Positions 1 to 10,636 of a stretch of 64,000 nt of DNA are shown here, in pieces. The notes beneath the pieces were generated by a model, which was not told the origin of the DNA, searched no databases, and saw only the letters and a list, made by a program, of their open reading frames with translations. Numbering within the stretch: the stretch's first letter is position 1; each line of letters opens with the position of its first letter. This DNA is from Trissonchulus latispiculum (lineage: Eukaryota; Nematoda; Enoplea; Enoplida; Ironidae): the NCBI GenBank assembly GCA_030248195.1, contig JASAND010000850.1, forward strand, positions 1 through 64,000. Reading direction: 5' to 3'. The position numbers and the translations under genes are program-made.

Positions 1-2203
1 AAACATAATCAGCCGCACAAGCATGCGAGGCCACCATCTCCGCCATGTAATAGGGGTTGTTGGGGACCTGCTGCGGTAAAAATGGAGGGACATGTAGTGG
101 GGGCAAATTTTGTTGGGACCCCTCCCACAGATGATTGTTATCCAATACACGAATTACTGGGTTTTCGAAAACTTGTTGCTCTAGGTGGTCGTAGTTGAAA
201 TTTGCTGGGGTACGTATGAAATATTGGCCCTCAGGATGTTGTGAATGATGTGGGGGCTGATAGCGCAGTTGTGGCAGTTGCTGCTGCATACGGGGCTCCG
301 GGGCTGCAATTTGAATACCTTCATACAAATGTTGGCTGTAGGACCCCGGATGGACAGGGTAATAGCGTGGATCCCCTTGGTTCAAAAAATTTTGGTTGGG
401 CAATTTTTCTGGGGAGGCCAAGGGTGGATTTTGGGAAGAAGGAAGGGGGACTTGTAAAGGTGGAGAAGGAGGAGGCTGAGTATGATACAAAGGTGGGGCA
501 GAGGGGCCCTCATGACAAATTGGGGTTTTTTGAATTTGAACATGGGAAAGGGCGGTCTGTTGATTTGGCAGTAAATTTCCATGCTGATCCCGGGGAAAAG
601 TGATCCCGCCAATGTGTGAAGGCCGGGACATTTGTGTTGTTGACCCATTTGCGTACGTATTTTGGAAATTTTGAAAATTTTGGAAATTTTGAAAATTTTG
701 GAAATTTTGAAAATTTTCCCCAGAATGGACGGGTGGGGGTAGATACGTAGAAAGGGGAGGTATGGGGTCCCCTCCAGTTCGGACCATGACCACAGAATTT
801 TGGCTGTACGCAGAATCATACACAGATCCTGCTTCGGAATCACCCGAATTAGGAGGGGGTTGGCCACCCGTAACTGGAATTTGAACAGGTTGAAAAACCC
901 CATGGTTTTGGGGGGGCTCCCCCCACCTGCCTGTTCAGAAGAAAAACCCACACCATTTCGAGTATTCGTAGAATTTTGAGGTATTTTTGGCTGAGAATAC
1001 GTATTTTCAGGGGGTACCGATGGTTTAGGGGGGGCTTCCCCCGAGCCCAACAAGGCAGAAACTACCTCTTTGGCTGCCTTGGCAGCATCGAACCGGGGAG
1101 AGATAAAATTGTCAAAATCACGTCGAAAATTTGAATTTTCTGAATGTTGGGGGGTGGTGGGTTTTTCTACAGGTTGGGGAGTGATTTGTGAGGGTGCAGA
1201 GACTGACCCCCCAATCGTTTTTACCCGGGTCTCCCGCTGGCTCAGTGTATAATTCTGCTGTAAATTTTGGGGAGGGACAGCCCTTATAGGTTGGGAGGGA
1301 CGCAAATTTGATAGGTGTAGCTCAGTGGGACCCCCCCAAGTATTTTGCAGGGCACCAGAAAAATTAAGATTACTGCTGGAGGTTTTCCCTGTGGGGAAAA
1401 TTTCTCCAGCAGTAAAATTGCGTCTGGTGCGAGGAAGGGTAGGAGGGCAGACACCCCCCCCGAAAAATTGTAGGTGAGGGAACTGAATTTTGGGGGAGTC
1501 GATTTTCCAAGTTTTCTGATTGAGAGAAATCTTGATTTTGGGGTTGGGGGAGTTCCCCCTCTACTTGATCAAACTCAGAATTTGGGGGTGGTGACGAAAT
1601 TATAACTTGGGGAGGTGCAGATTGAGGAATCTGCAAACTAAAATGGGGTGGATTACTTGACAAATTCTGAGGAGAATTTAATGAATTTTAGAGGGTCTGA
1701 GAATTTTGAGGGAGGTTCTGAAAATTTTGGGAGGAATTTATGGGATTTTGGGGGAGATTCTGAGAATTTTGGGGGAGATTTGATCCCCCCAACACCTCCA
1801 CTGAGGTACACCTACGCACACCTACAACATTGTCTGACCCCCCAACAGCCCCAGAAGTTTGGGGGAGGTGAGAAAAATTTTGGGGGAGATCGGTGGAATT
1901 CTGGGGGGGATTCTGGGAATTTTTGGGAAAAAATTTGAAAATTTTGGGGGAGACTCTGTCCCCCCACATCCCCTACTGACAACCGTATAGATACCCCAGC
2001 ATTCCCCGAAATTTGGGGGGAGTTGAACCCCCCAACTCAGTTCCCCCCAAATTTGTAGACCGGCGTTTTTGAAAAAATTGTTGATTCAAAAAACTATGGG
2101 AATTTTCAGGTGCTTTCCCAGCAGGTAATTCCGAAAAAAGTCGGGCAGTGCCGTCACGTAATTTTTTGAGATAGCGAGTAAGTCGGGGGGAAGAATCAGA
2201 CAT
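1..2203 (-). pseudogene. Decayed Gag-like region of an LTR retroelement
   Basis: Read leftwards, an ATG at 2203-2201 lies just downstream of a primer-binding-like site. A 76-residue frame beginning MSDSSPRLTRYLKKL follows, then broken frames at about 1969-1688, 1663-1370 and 1305-382. All share a composition rich in Pro, Asn, Gln and Ser. The second piece carries degenerate repeats of the type NLPQNSQ, and an 18-bp satellite at 660-718 gives repeated KIFKIS-like residues. I see no zinc knuckle, protease or polymerase motif; those would lie left of the window. The call as Gag rests on position after the primer site and on composition, not on a domain. Several frame breaks make it a pseudogene. 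The + strand here is strikingly rich in runs of G. An unrelated low-complexity repeat is the alternative. Confidence 0.45.
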
Positions 2204-2210
2204 ATTTACT

Positions 2211-2228
2211 CAGAAGTTACGGTCGCCA
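2211..2228 (-). other. Primer-binding-site-like sequence
   Basis: On the minus strand the sequence TGGCGACCGTAACTTCTG follows the inferred LTR end and precedes the ATG at 2203 by a few bases. The initial TGG matches the complement of a tRNA 3' CCA end, as in LTR-element primer sites. The tRNA was not identified. Confidence 0.5.
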
Positions 2229-2690
2229 GTTTGTGGAATATGAAATTCTGCATATAAATAATTTATTATTCAATAAAGATTAGAGGTTCGAGTAAGAGTG
2301 TGTAATATGTCTGATCATTCCCTCCTTAATCGCTAACCTCTCTAGAATAGAAGACGACACAGCCCTAAATTTACACGAGTTTACTCTTTTAAGCAAGAAA
2401 TACAAAATCCAGACAAGTTCAGATACTCGACAATATTCAAGAATTCAAATAATTTGTACAAAGGAATTCAGGTATAAAATTTTGAGCAAGCACCGAATTA
2501 AATTTATAAAGTTTGATAACAACTCACGAACAAACCTTGACTAAATAGCAAAAGGGGGGCGGCAACCCCCAACCAAAATCCAAAGTGGCCGACGCAATAA
2601 GAGAGAATACAGTGTCCGCCCGAACCACCAGTCGGAGAGAAATTTGAATCCAGACTGAATGAAAATGCGCTCAAATTGAAAAGAAAAGTC
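2229..2690 (-). repeat. Probable 5' LTR (minus orientation), outer edge uncertain
   Basis: This segment lies immediately upstream of the primer-binding-like site in minus orientation. It contains an AATAAA-type polyadenylation signal (minus strand, around 2265) close to the primer site, as expected for an R-U5 region. The matching LTR would be left of the window, so neither the outer edge nor a target duplication can be checked. Confidence 0.3.
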
Positions 2691-2867
2691 AATTAGCTAT
2701 GTACGGCGTTGGACCGTACACAGCAGTACAATTTAGGTTGATTTGCATAAAGTTAGCACACACTTTTGCATAATTTTGAATGAAATCAAGGAAATATTCT
2801 ACACCTGGGTATATTTGTGCTGAACACATTTGTTCAGTAGCAGCCCTCCACCTTGCATGGTGAATGC

Positions 2868-3381
2868 TCCACAATCTTTGGAAAAAATTGGTCGCGTTTT
2901 TGCAAAAACTACATTTTTTATGATAGCAGCCTACAGGATAGCAGTTGGAAGACGATCATGCGTCGGATAATTTGTCCCTGTGAGACCTTCAGATCGACGC
3001 CATTAGCTTGAGTTTACGGCCTGCGTAGTTCAAGAAAAATTGGATAATTTGATTTCTGCAAAAATGACAAGTTTTTGACGCCAAAACAAGAGCATCGGTT
3101 ATATCTCACGGTAGAGAAAAGCTAGAAACTTACTTTAAAAAGCAAAAAATGTGAAGCTCAATGAGATCTTTCGAATGAATATAGTCATAACTGTATAACA
3201 GCTGCCAAACGTTCAGAAACTGGGAAAAACCACTCTGACCGGAAATCTAGAATTTTCGAAGCGGGATTGCGCGGAGGGTGTTAGAATGCCAAAAGAACTT
3301 ATTTTGGAAAGTTTCATCAAATTTCATCCTGATTTGGACCGTCAACCAATAATATGTGCCCAAAAGGAATCACCACCTTAA
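2868..3381. repeat. Dispersed TTAA-ended repeat (family E), copy 1
   Basis: This stretch matches 33340-33875 over much of its length; both begin near a CTCCACAATC block. It ends with GGAATCACCACC followed by TTAA at 3378-3381. The same terminus occurs at 42384 and, diverged, at 25712 and 33876. A terminal GGTGGTGATTCC beside TTAA suggests a DNA transposon with a TTAA target. No coding capacity was seen. Confidence 0.5.
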
Positions 3382-3479
3382 GTATCCGTCTCAACTTTTG
3401 TAAAAATGACGTGATTTCATTAATCCCTGCGTTCGCAGTGATAGATTACATTATCGATATTGTCGCGGCATACATTAAC

Positions 3480-3835
3480 ACGGGGTCCGATTCTGGGGGG
3501 GTCTACCCCGACCTCGGCGAAGGGTCTACCCCTGAAAAATTCCAAAATTTTAAGGGGTCTGCCCCGAAAATAGTAAAAATTGCGAATTTTTAACGTTTTT
3601 GACCAAAAATTAGTAAAAAATGACAATTTTTAGCGATTTTCAAGAAATTTTTTGAAAAAATCGCTAAAATTTGCTAAAAAATTAGCAATTTTTAGTAGAA
3701 ATCGCTGAGGGGTCTGCCCTTTTTTCCTTTCTGGACGAGAGGGTCTGCCCTTTTTTCCTTTTCGCTGAGGGGGTCTACCCGTTTTTTGTCGGTCTGGGGG
3801 GGTCTGCACCCCCCCCCCCCATTCCCCCCCCACGT
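3480..3835. repeat. GGGTCTGCCC-rich low-complexity repeat
   Basis: Degenerate repeats of GGGTCTACCC or GGGTCTGCCC alternate with AT-rich spacers (AAAATTGCGAATTTTT-like), and C and G homopolymers stand near the right edge. It resembles the short-repeat blocks near the ends of other elements in this window, but I could not define terminal repeats. Confidence 0.4.
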
Positions 3836-4190
3836 TATCCTATGTGTCGCGGTTATTTGGTGCCATTTCGAAGATATGAGCAAATTACTCCAAATTACTG
3901 TGGCAGAATCGGCTGAAACTTAGCACATTACAGGCCAGTGAGTGCACCAAGATGTGCCGAAAGCTATGTCACTAAACCTCGCTCCAATGTTTATAAATGC
4001 TAGATTGATTTGTCAAAGTATGGATGGCGATCGCTCCAAAAAGCTCTAAGACAGTTGTAAGCACATACTGAACGAAGGAAGCGTCATATCGAAAAACGGA
4101 TTTCATATTCGGATTCAGCAGGTCAAATAACCCCTATAACCACCTTTTCGGCAAAATCGGAGACAAAAATTTTTGACCCCATTTCTACTG
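3836..4190. other. No gene; copy of a 100-bp dispersed repeat
   Basis: No coding signal was seen. Bases 4073-4170 recur at 5327-5455 with few differences (shared block GAACGAAGGAAGCGTCATAT). Confidence 0.4.
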
Positions 4191-4734
4191 CGCTTAGCTA
4201 GCCTTTCAGGTCTAAAAATAAGGGTTGCTTCTTAACAAAAAGTTTGCTAGCACACTAACCAGAAAGCCAAAGTCCTCGAAACCTACAGACAGTTTGCCCC
4301 TATTAGAGCCTAATATTTGCTAAAAAGCTGGGGTAGGCTAGGGGCTGCCAATTTTATTAGATCGAAAACGGCGCACGGTCACCTCGCAACTTTTTGCAAA
4401 ATTTCAAACTTTGAGCTGTTATAACTAAAGAAGGAAGCAACGCTCGAAAGCCAGAATACTTTTAATATTTAGCACTAGTAACAGTTAACAGCTATGGCTG
4501 AAATTTACAGAATCGGTCGAACCGTTAATCCACCAGAGCCGAAAACCCCTTTTTGAAAAATCCCGTTTTTCGCACCAAAATTTCGACTTTGGCGTCCTGC
4601 CAAAAACGGTGTATATGAGATATATTGTTGCCCACCCTACACTTTTTTACTTTGATATGTTGGCTAACGTTGGGCGGGAAAGTAGCTCTCTTCGACGATG
4701 TTGTGCCAACCCGTTCGTAGCCCCCCCCCCCTTA
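4191..4734. repeat. Dispersed repeat family F, copy 1
   Basis: About 540 bp match 13557-14099 almost end to end, for example GCTAGCACACTAACCAGAAA and CGATGTTGTGCCAACCCG in both. Both copies end in a C-rich run followed by TTAA. No coding capacity. Confidence 0.7.
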
Positions 4735-4751
4735 ACACACCCAGCATTAGT

Positions 4752-5104
4752 TTTTAGAACGGCCGAGAAGTCGGAGACCTGCCAGAGTGTCTGGGCCGGC
4801 GGCCAGTCGTTGGCTGGAGAGCTGGCCGCTGGCCTAACACAAATATTTGTAGTTAACACAGCAATTTGACCAGAACAACGGATGTTTACAAAAGAAATCC
4901 TAACTGCATGCGAACTTTTTCCAAATATATAAAGTAAAAACCGATTCCATTGCCTTTGTAATGCATAGTAAGAATAAGTTGCAACTTTCTAGCTCAGATT
5001 GCCTTGAAACATTGACAAATATGTTTGGCTAGCCGCCAGTCGGTGGCCGCCGGCGAGAACGGCCAATGGTCAGCAGGGCCCGGTTCAACCCGGCCGTTCT
5101 AAAA
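4752..5104. mobile_element. Short inverted-repeat element with GGCC-rich subterminal repeats
   Basis: The ends are inverted copies of TTTTAGAACGGCCG. Inside both ends are repeats of the kind GGCCGGCGGCCAGT and GGCCGCTGG. No clear target duplication and no coding region. A non-autonomous DNA transposon is the likely identity. Confidence 0.5.
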
Positions 5105-7589
5105 CACTACCCACCATATGACATGCTTAATACATGCAGTGTAAGAGCTTCTGTTACTCCTACTTAGTGTACTCTTGGTTAAAATATTATGATACGCATA
5201 TATGACTGATGATATTTTTGGCTGTCTTTAAGGTGTAAACTTAAAAATGCAAACGTTTTAAAAGGCCATATTATATTTAGCTTATATAATACAGAAAAAA
5301 TTTTCACCGTGCATTCTGAACGAAGGAAGAAAAGCGCATTCTGAACGAAGGAAGCGTCATATCGAAAAACGGATTTATATTCGAATTCAGCAGGTCAAAT
5401 AACCCCTATAACCACTTTTTCGACGAAATCGGGGACAAAATTTTTTTACCCCATTTGTATTAATGTTACGGATGAATTAAAATTCAAAAAGTTAAGAAAA
5501 CTCATAAAACCATGTATCCCGATCTGAATTAGAATTGTTGTTGTTTGTTGTCTTTAATTGTTGGCTCAGAATTCTGAATGCAGTGTGTGAACGTCCAAGC
5601 AATTGTTGTACTTATCGTTGATCATGTGAGTACAAGAGTTGCCAGCCGGTTCAAATCGCCCGAAAATTTGCTAATAGGGACATAGGTTCTAGCGTGGTTA
5701 GGGAACAGGGCTAGAAATATTGTTATAACCCGAATAAATAACGCAAGAATAGAATAGGAACTCAGTAGCATATGAGTTTAGGAAATAAGGTTAGAAATAG
5801 CGTTATAACCCGAATAAATAACGCAAGAATAGGGTAGGAACCCAGTGGAATATGAGCTAATAAGGATTGATCAGAATGCTAACTAAAAACGGAGGGGTCG
5901 TTACCCCTCCAGGGTCAGTAATAGGCCTTAATCATGGTCTCTGATCAATTAACGGAGGAGTCGTTACTCTTCCTAGGCCTTGCCAGGCCTCCTGTTGTTC
6001 GAAAAGGTTCCGAAGTTTCAGTTAAAGTGAACTAAAACTAATAAAGAGAAAAGTTTACTAAACTTGTCGCTTAAGAAGTAGCGAATTATCAAAGAAAATG
6101 CGGTTAAAAGACGTCTTATACAGTTATGTTGGAAGATGGGTTCCTAAAATGTGATTATTCATTAGCTGGGTACATGAAATGATGTTAAGGGACCTTAATA
6201 TGTGTTAGCTAGGTCTAATTAGCAGTGATTAGGTAATAATTAATGAATTTTGAAGATTTTTAGTAAAAATATAACTTAGGCTTATCTGAAAGGCATTTTT
6301 CTAAAAATCCATACCCGGTCTTTTAAAGGTGAAAAAAGTTTTGTGAAGTTACATTTTAATTATCTAATAATGACCTTACGTAAACTTTGTAACAGAACGT
6401 AACAATCACGTGTTGTTACGTTCATTTATTTTTTTATTCATTCTTGGGCTTCTGTTGGCCCTCGCCCAGCAAAGACTTGCCTTGCAGAAGAAGACTTAGT
6501 ACACACCTTAGGTGTGAAAATGGGTTTGGAGGGGGCATAACCCTCTCCCAAATTAATAAAATAAAATGAAACTAAGTGGACCTAGGTAGTTTTGTACGTA
6601 GAATTTTAATATTTAGTTTTTATTTCCTAAAAAATTCCGTAGCTCCTTGTATGCACTGATTTTACGCAACAATTGCCCTCCTGTTTCTCCAGGTAGAAAC
6701 TTCCAGTTCCAGTGAGGGAGAGCAATTGTTGCTGGGATTAACGAGCGGCCTCCCTTGTTCTCGGCCAAAGAGTCACGCCCAAAAGGAAAAGAAAGGGGCT
6801 TGGAAACAAGGGAGTGCCTGAAAATAGTAAAAATAAAATTTACAAAATATTACAGCCAAAGTGGCAGTTAATACTTATTTTCTCGTAATGGGCCCTGGGA
6901 GGCCTTTATTTCGTATTATTTCATTTTGTAATTTGAAGAAATTAATGTTTTATGCAGCAAACTTCCCCTTTGGTAATCTCTACATGTTAACCAAAAAGTC
7001 TGGAAAGTTGCTTGAGATTCGGCTTTGGAAATCCATCATACAAAGGGTCAGTTGGAGGGTCATAACTCCAGACCCCCCATAAATCTCCATCCCGGTGGGC
7101 CAGGCGTGCAAACAGCCCACTTCGGGTCTGCACTTACAAAGAGGATTTCCAGAAGAGTCTGGAAATCCTGCTCGTTTCAAAGAGACCGGCAACAGGCGTG
7201 AGGTCAGCTCACTGGAAATTCAAAATTTCCAGTCAGTGTTGCTTCAGCTCCGGCCGAGAGCGCCCGTGTATCCCCCCTTCTTTAAGTACGTCTCCTGGTG
7301 TGCCAGCGTTTTGGCCGGAGAATCCCCAATGCACTTCTCCCTCCCTTAGGAACACGAGTTAGTACCTCCTCTGGCCCACACAGGTCAGAGGAGATGATCT
7401 GAGCCAACACGAAGCAATACACGCACAATTGAGGGCCATTTGAGCGCATTATGCTCGGCCATTCGCACAGGGAACGCAGATTTTTCCGGTTTTAGAAGGC
7501 CCTTTTTGGCCTATTTTTACTATGGTTTTCCCGGCCAACCGGCCTTAACTTTTTAATCAAAATTGCAGCCCTTTTTGGCTAATCACTAA
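5105..7589. other. Gene-free stretch
   Basis: I see no supported gene. It contains the second copy of the 100-bp repeat (5327-5455) and the 75-bp tandem repeat listed separately. GC-richer stretches at 6660-7400 have only short unrecognised frames. Confidence 0.4.
5698..5854. repeat. Two-copy tandem repeat, about 75 bp
   Basis: Two adjacent copies share GTTATAACCCGAATAAATAA followed by CGCAAGAATAG and AGGAAC, each ending near CATATGAG or AATATGAG. Confidence 0.7.
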
Positions 7590-9356
7590 TTGAAAATCAG
7601 CGAGCCCTCGTGGCCAGTAACTCTTACTTTTAATTAGCGAGCCCTCGTGGCCAGTTATTTTTTATCTTTTATTCAGCGAGCCCTCGTGGCCAGTTTTTCA
7701 CCTTTTAATCAGCGAACCCTTGTGGCCAGTTTTTCACCTTTTTAACCAGCGAGCCCTCGTGGCCAGTCACTGTTTTTCATTTTTGGGGTTTCTTTAGTAA
7801 TGACGGGATTTTGAGTGGGGACCCACCCTCGAGCTGTGTTAGGAGGTCCCTTGGTCATGACCTCATGTTAAATCTGAGTTGTATTAGGAACAGTTTCTCC
7901 CCACAGCCGGCAATTAGGAATTGCTGGCCGCATTCGTAAAGATAGGCGCTACTGAAGGTAAAAATGTTGTCTGTAACTGTGCAGTGTAACTTGTGTAGGT
8001 CGGCTATTTAAAACCAATAGGAACTAAAACCCTAGAGTTGTTTTAACTATTAATTATTTAGTCGTTTTGAGGGGAATGACCGACTTTCCCAGTTACGTTA
8101 CTTATGTGAAAGCTGTCCTGAGCAGAAAGATGGTTGTGTGTTCTTGTTCTTGTTGTAATAATTGCCGAGCAATTATTACTCGTTTAGCTTTCCAAATAAA
8201 TTGTCAAAGTTCCGAATTTCCCAATCTTTATCAAAAATACGAAAATTTACAAAATTTAAGCAGTACACAGGTCAGTACTCGCAAACTATGACAAAAAGGT
8301 GCATACAAGGAATAGGTAGACTTAGGTAGGAGGTGTCTAGGATTTGTATTGTAGTATTCAGTTGTTTGTGTACTTGTTGGTATGATTGCGACAGTTATTG
8401 TGTGAATGAGACTCCTAAAATTAGGTAATCGGCTCCGTGGGTACACCCCTCACGGACTGTGAGGTTCCAAGGTTGAAAATCAGCGAGCCCTCGTGGCCAG
8501 TAACTCTTACTTTTAATTAGCGAGCCCTCGTGGCCAGTTATTTTTTATCTTTTATTCAGCGAGCCCTCGTGGCCAGTTTTTCACTTTTTAATCAGCGAGC
8601 CCTCATGGCCAGTTTTTCACCTTTTTAACCAGCGAGCCCTCGTGGCCAGTCACTGTTTTTCATTTTTGGGGTTTCTTTAGTAACGACGGGGTTTTGAGTA
8701 GGGACCCACCCTCGAGTTGTGTTAGGTGGTCCCTTGGTCATGACCTCATGTTAAATCTGAGTTGTATTTAGGAACAGTTTCTCCCCACAGCCGGCAATTA
8801 GGAATTGCCGGCCGCATTCGTAAAGATAGGCGCTACTGAAGCTAAAAATGTTGTCTGTAACTGTGCAGTGTAACTTGTGTAGGTAGGCTATTTAAAACCA
8901 CTAGGAACTAAAACCCACGAGTTGTTTTAACTATCAATTATTTAGTCGTTTTGAGGGGAATGGCCGACTTCCCCAGTTAAGTTACTTATGTGAAAGCTGT
9001 CCTGAGCGGAAAGATGGTTGTGTGTTCTTGTTCTTGTTGTAATAAGTGCCGAGCAATTATTACTCGTTTAGCTTTCCAAATAAATTATCAAAGTTCCGAA
9101 TTTCCCAATCTTTATCAAAAATACGAAAATTTACAAAATTTAAGCAGTACACAGGTCAGTACTCGCAAACTATGACAAAAAGGTGCATACAAGGAATAGG
9201 TAGACTTAGGTAGGAGGTGTCTAGGATTTGTATTGTAGTATTCAGTTGTTTGTGTACTTGTTGGTATGATTGTGACAGTGATTGTGTGAATGAGACTCCT
9301 AAAATTACGTAATCGGCTCCTCGGGTAAACCCCTCACGGACTGTGAGGTTCCAAGG
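7590..9356. repeat. 883-bp tandem duplication carrying a nested 5-copy minisatellite
   Basis: Copy 1 (7590-8472) and copy 2 (8473-9356) are adjacent, direct and very similar; both end CTGTGAGGTTCCAAGG. Each begins with five spaced copies of CAGCGAGCCCTCGTGGCC at roughly 40-bp intervals. Short frames inside the unit (for example 8067-8291 and its partner 8990-9175) do not resemble known proteins and are probably not genes. Confidence 0.9.
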
Positions 9357-10095
9357 CTAGCCCCCTTTCTAGAGCGTGAATTCTGAATCAAAATTGTGTG
9401 ATTGTGAGAGTGAATGAGGGCATACCATGTAAACTCCCTTTGTCTGATAAGGGTCTTGGAAACGCCAGAATGAATGCGTAACATTCAGATATTAGGCAGG
9501 AATTGGGCCAAAGTGAGTAGCAATTTGGCCCCTAATCGTAAATAATTAGGGATTCCATTTTGTTTATAACCTAGACGTGTGTTTGACGCGAAATTGTCAG
9601 TTTTGGTGTAAAAGGAGGGGGGGGGTTAAAAAAAAAATTTGGTGGGGGGGGTTTAGGGGGGGGGGGGAGCCGAGGGTCACGGGGACCCCGCATGAGGCCG
9701 GTAGATCGGGGGGATGGCCGGTCATCCGGGGAGGCGCCCGGCGAGGAGGGGGGGGAGGAGCCGCAATAATGAAACGGAGAGTTAGAAATGTAACTAATGC
9801 ATAAAATAATGAGAAATTCACCACAAGTAAACACCTCATAATAAATGTCCGACTAGCGGGCTAACAGGTTATTCAGTTGTACTTCAGGAAAGCAATTTTA
9901 GTTGTGTCGTATTATTACCTTGTTAGCTAGAAATATGTTATTCTGTGTAGTTCTAGTTAGGAATTAGGGTGTCCATTATCTTGTTTAAAATAGTTACTAG
10001 TTCTGAGCTTGTAGTTTTAATTGCTTAAATCATGTCAGTTATAATGTTCGGTTTTAAAACACAGAAGAGTGATCCAAGCTAAGCAAAAGGAAATA
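9357..10095. other. Gene-free stretch with G-rich block
   Basis: Between about 9614 and 9765 the + strand has long G runs interrupted by short GC-rich segments, a possible G-quadruplex region. Otherwise nothing was recognised. Confidence 0.35.
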
Positions 10096-10167
10096 GACCC
10101 GTGCTGAGATTCGAACTCAGGACCTCCGGATTAGAAATCCGGTACTCATCCAGTGAGCTACACGGGC
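10096..10167 (-). tRNA. tRNA-Arg (anticodon TCT)
   Basis: The 72-nt minus-strand sequence folds as a complete cloverleaf. The acceptor stem is GCCCGTG paired with CACGGGT (one G-U). The anticodon stem CCGGA/TCCGG holds loop TTTCTAA, so the anticodon is TCT. The T arm is CTGAG-TTCGAAT-CTCAG. Internal promoter boxes fit the consensus: A box TAGCTCACTGG and B box GTTCGAATC. No intron. A tRNA-headed SINE cannot be fully excluded, but no second copy is present in this window. Confidence 0.85.
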
Positions 10168-10321
10168 TATGTTTAGAACTAGTTCAAGCCAGCCTATATG
10201 AAAGCAACTTGGCAACCCAGCACGTGTGCAACTGAGCTAATGCACTGTATGTGCAAATCACGCATATGTGAAGGTAAACTTTAATCACGATTTTCTCACT
10301 AATGGTGATTTCATAGTCCCA

Positions 10322-10636
10322 GTCGCCTCTAGACGCGCGTAGACGCACGTCGACGTGCGTAGACGCGCGTCGAAGCGCGTCAACGCGCTACACTGCCATG
10401 TTACATTTGGAGGCGTTGACGCGCGTTGACGCACGTCGACGCGCGTAGACGCGCATCGACGCCTCCAAACGTGACATCACGTCCTGGTGCTATGCTGGCA
10501 CTGGAAGCGTCGACGCGCGTAGACGTGCGTCGACGCGCCCATTTGTAGCATGCCAGTTTGCGCGCGTGCGTTGATGCGCGCAAAATGATATTGACGTTTG
10601 TAGACGCGCGTAGACGCGCGTCGACGCGCGTACACC
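10322..10636. repeat. CpG-rich decamer array (GACGCGCGTN)
   Basis: Three or four clusters of a degenerate 10-bp unit such as GACGCGCGTA, GACGCGCGTC and GACGCACGTC are separated by short unique spacers. Within clusters the repeats run in both orientations and are self-complementary. It stands out by its very high CpG content against an AT-rich background. Confidence 0.85.

Noticed and set aside
382..1305. 307-codon minus frame as an intact gene
   Set aside because: Low complexity with a tandem satellite; lies downstream of broken frames in the same retroelement.
7590..7770. CRISPR-like spaced repeats (CAGCGAGCCCTCGTGGCC)
   Set aside because: Spacers are short, AT-rich and near-identical between the two duplicated units; eukaryotic minisatellite.
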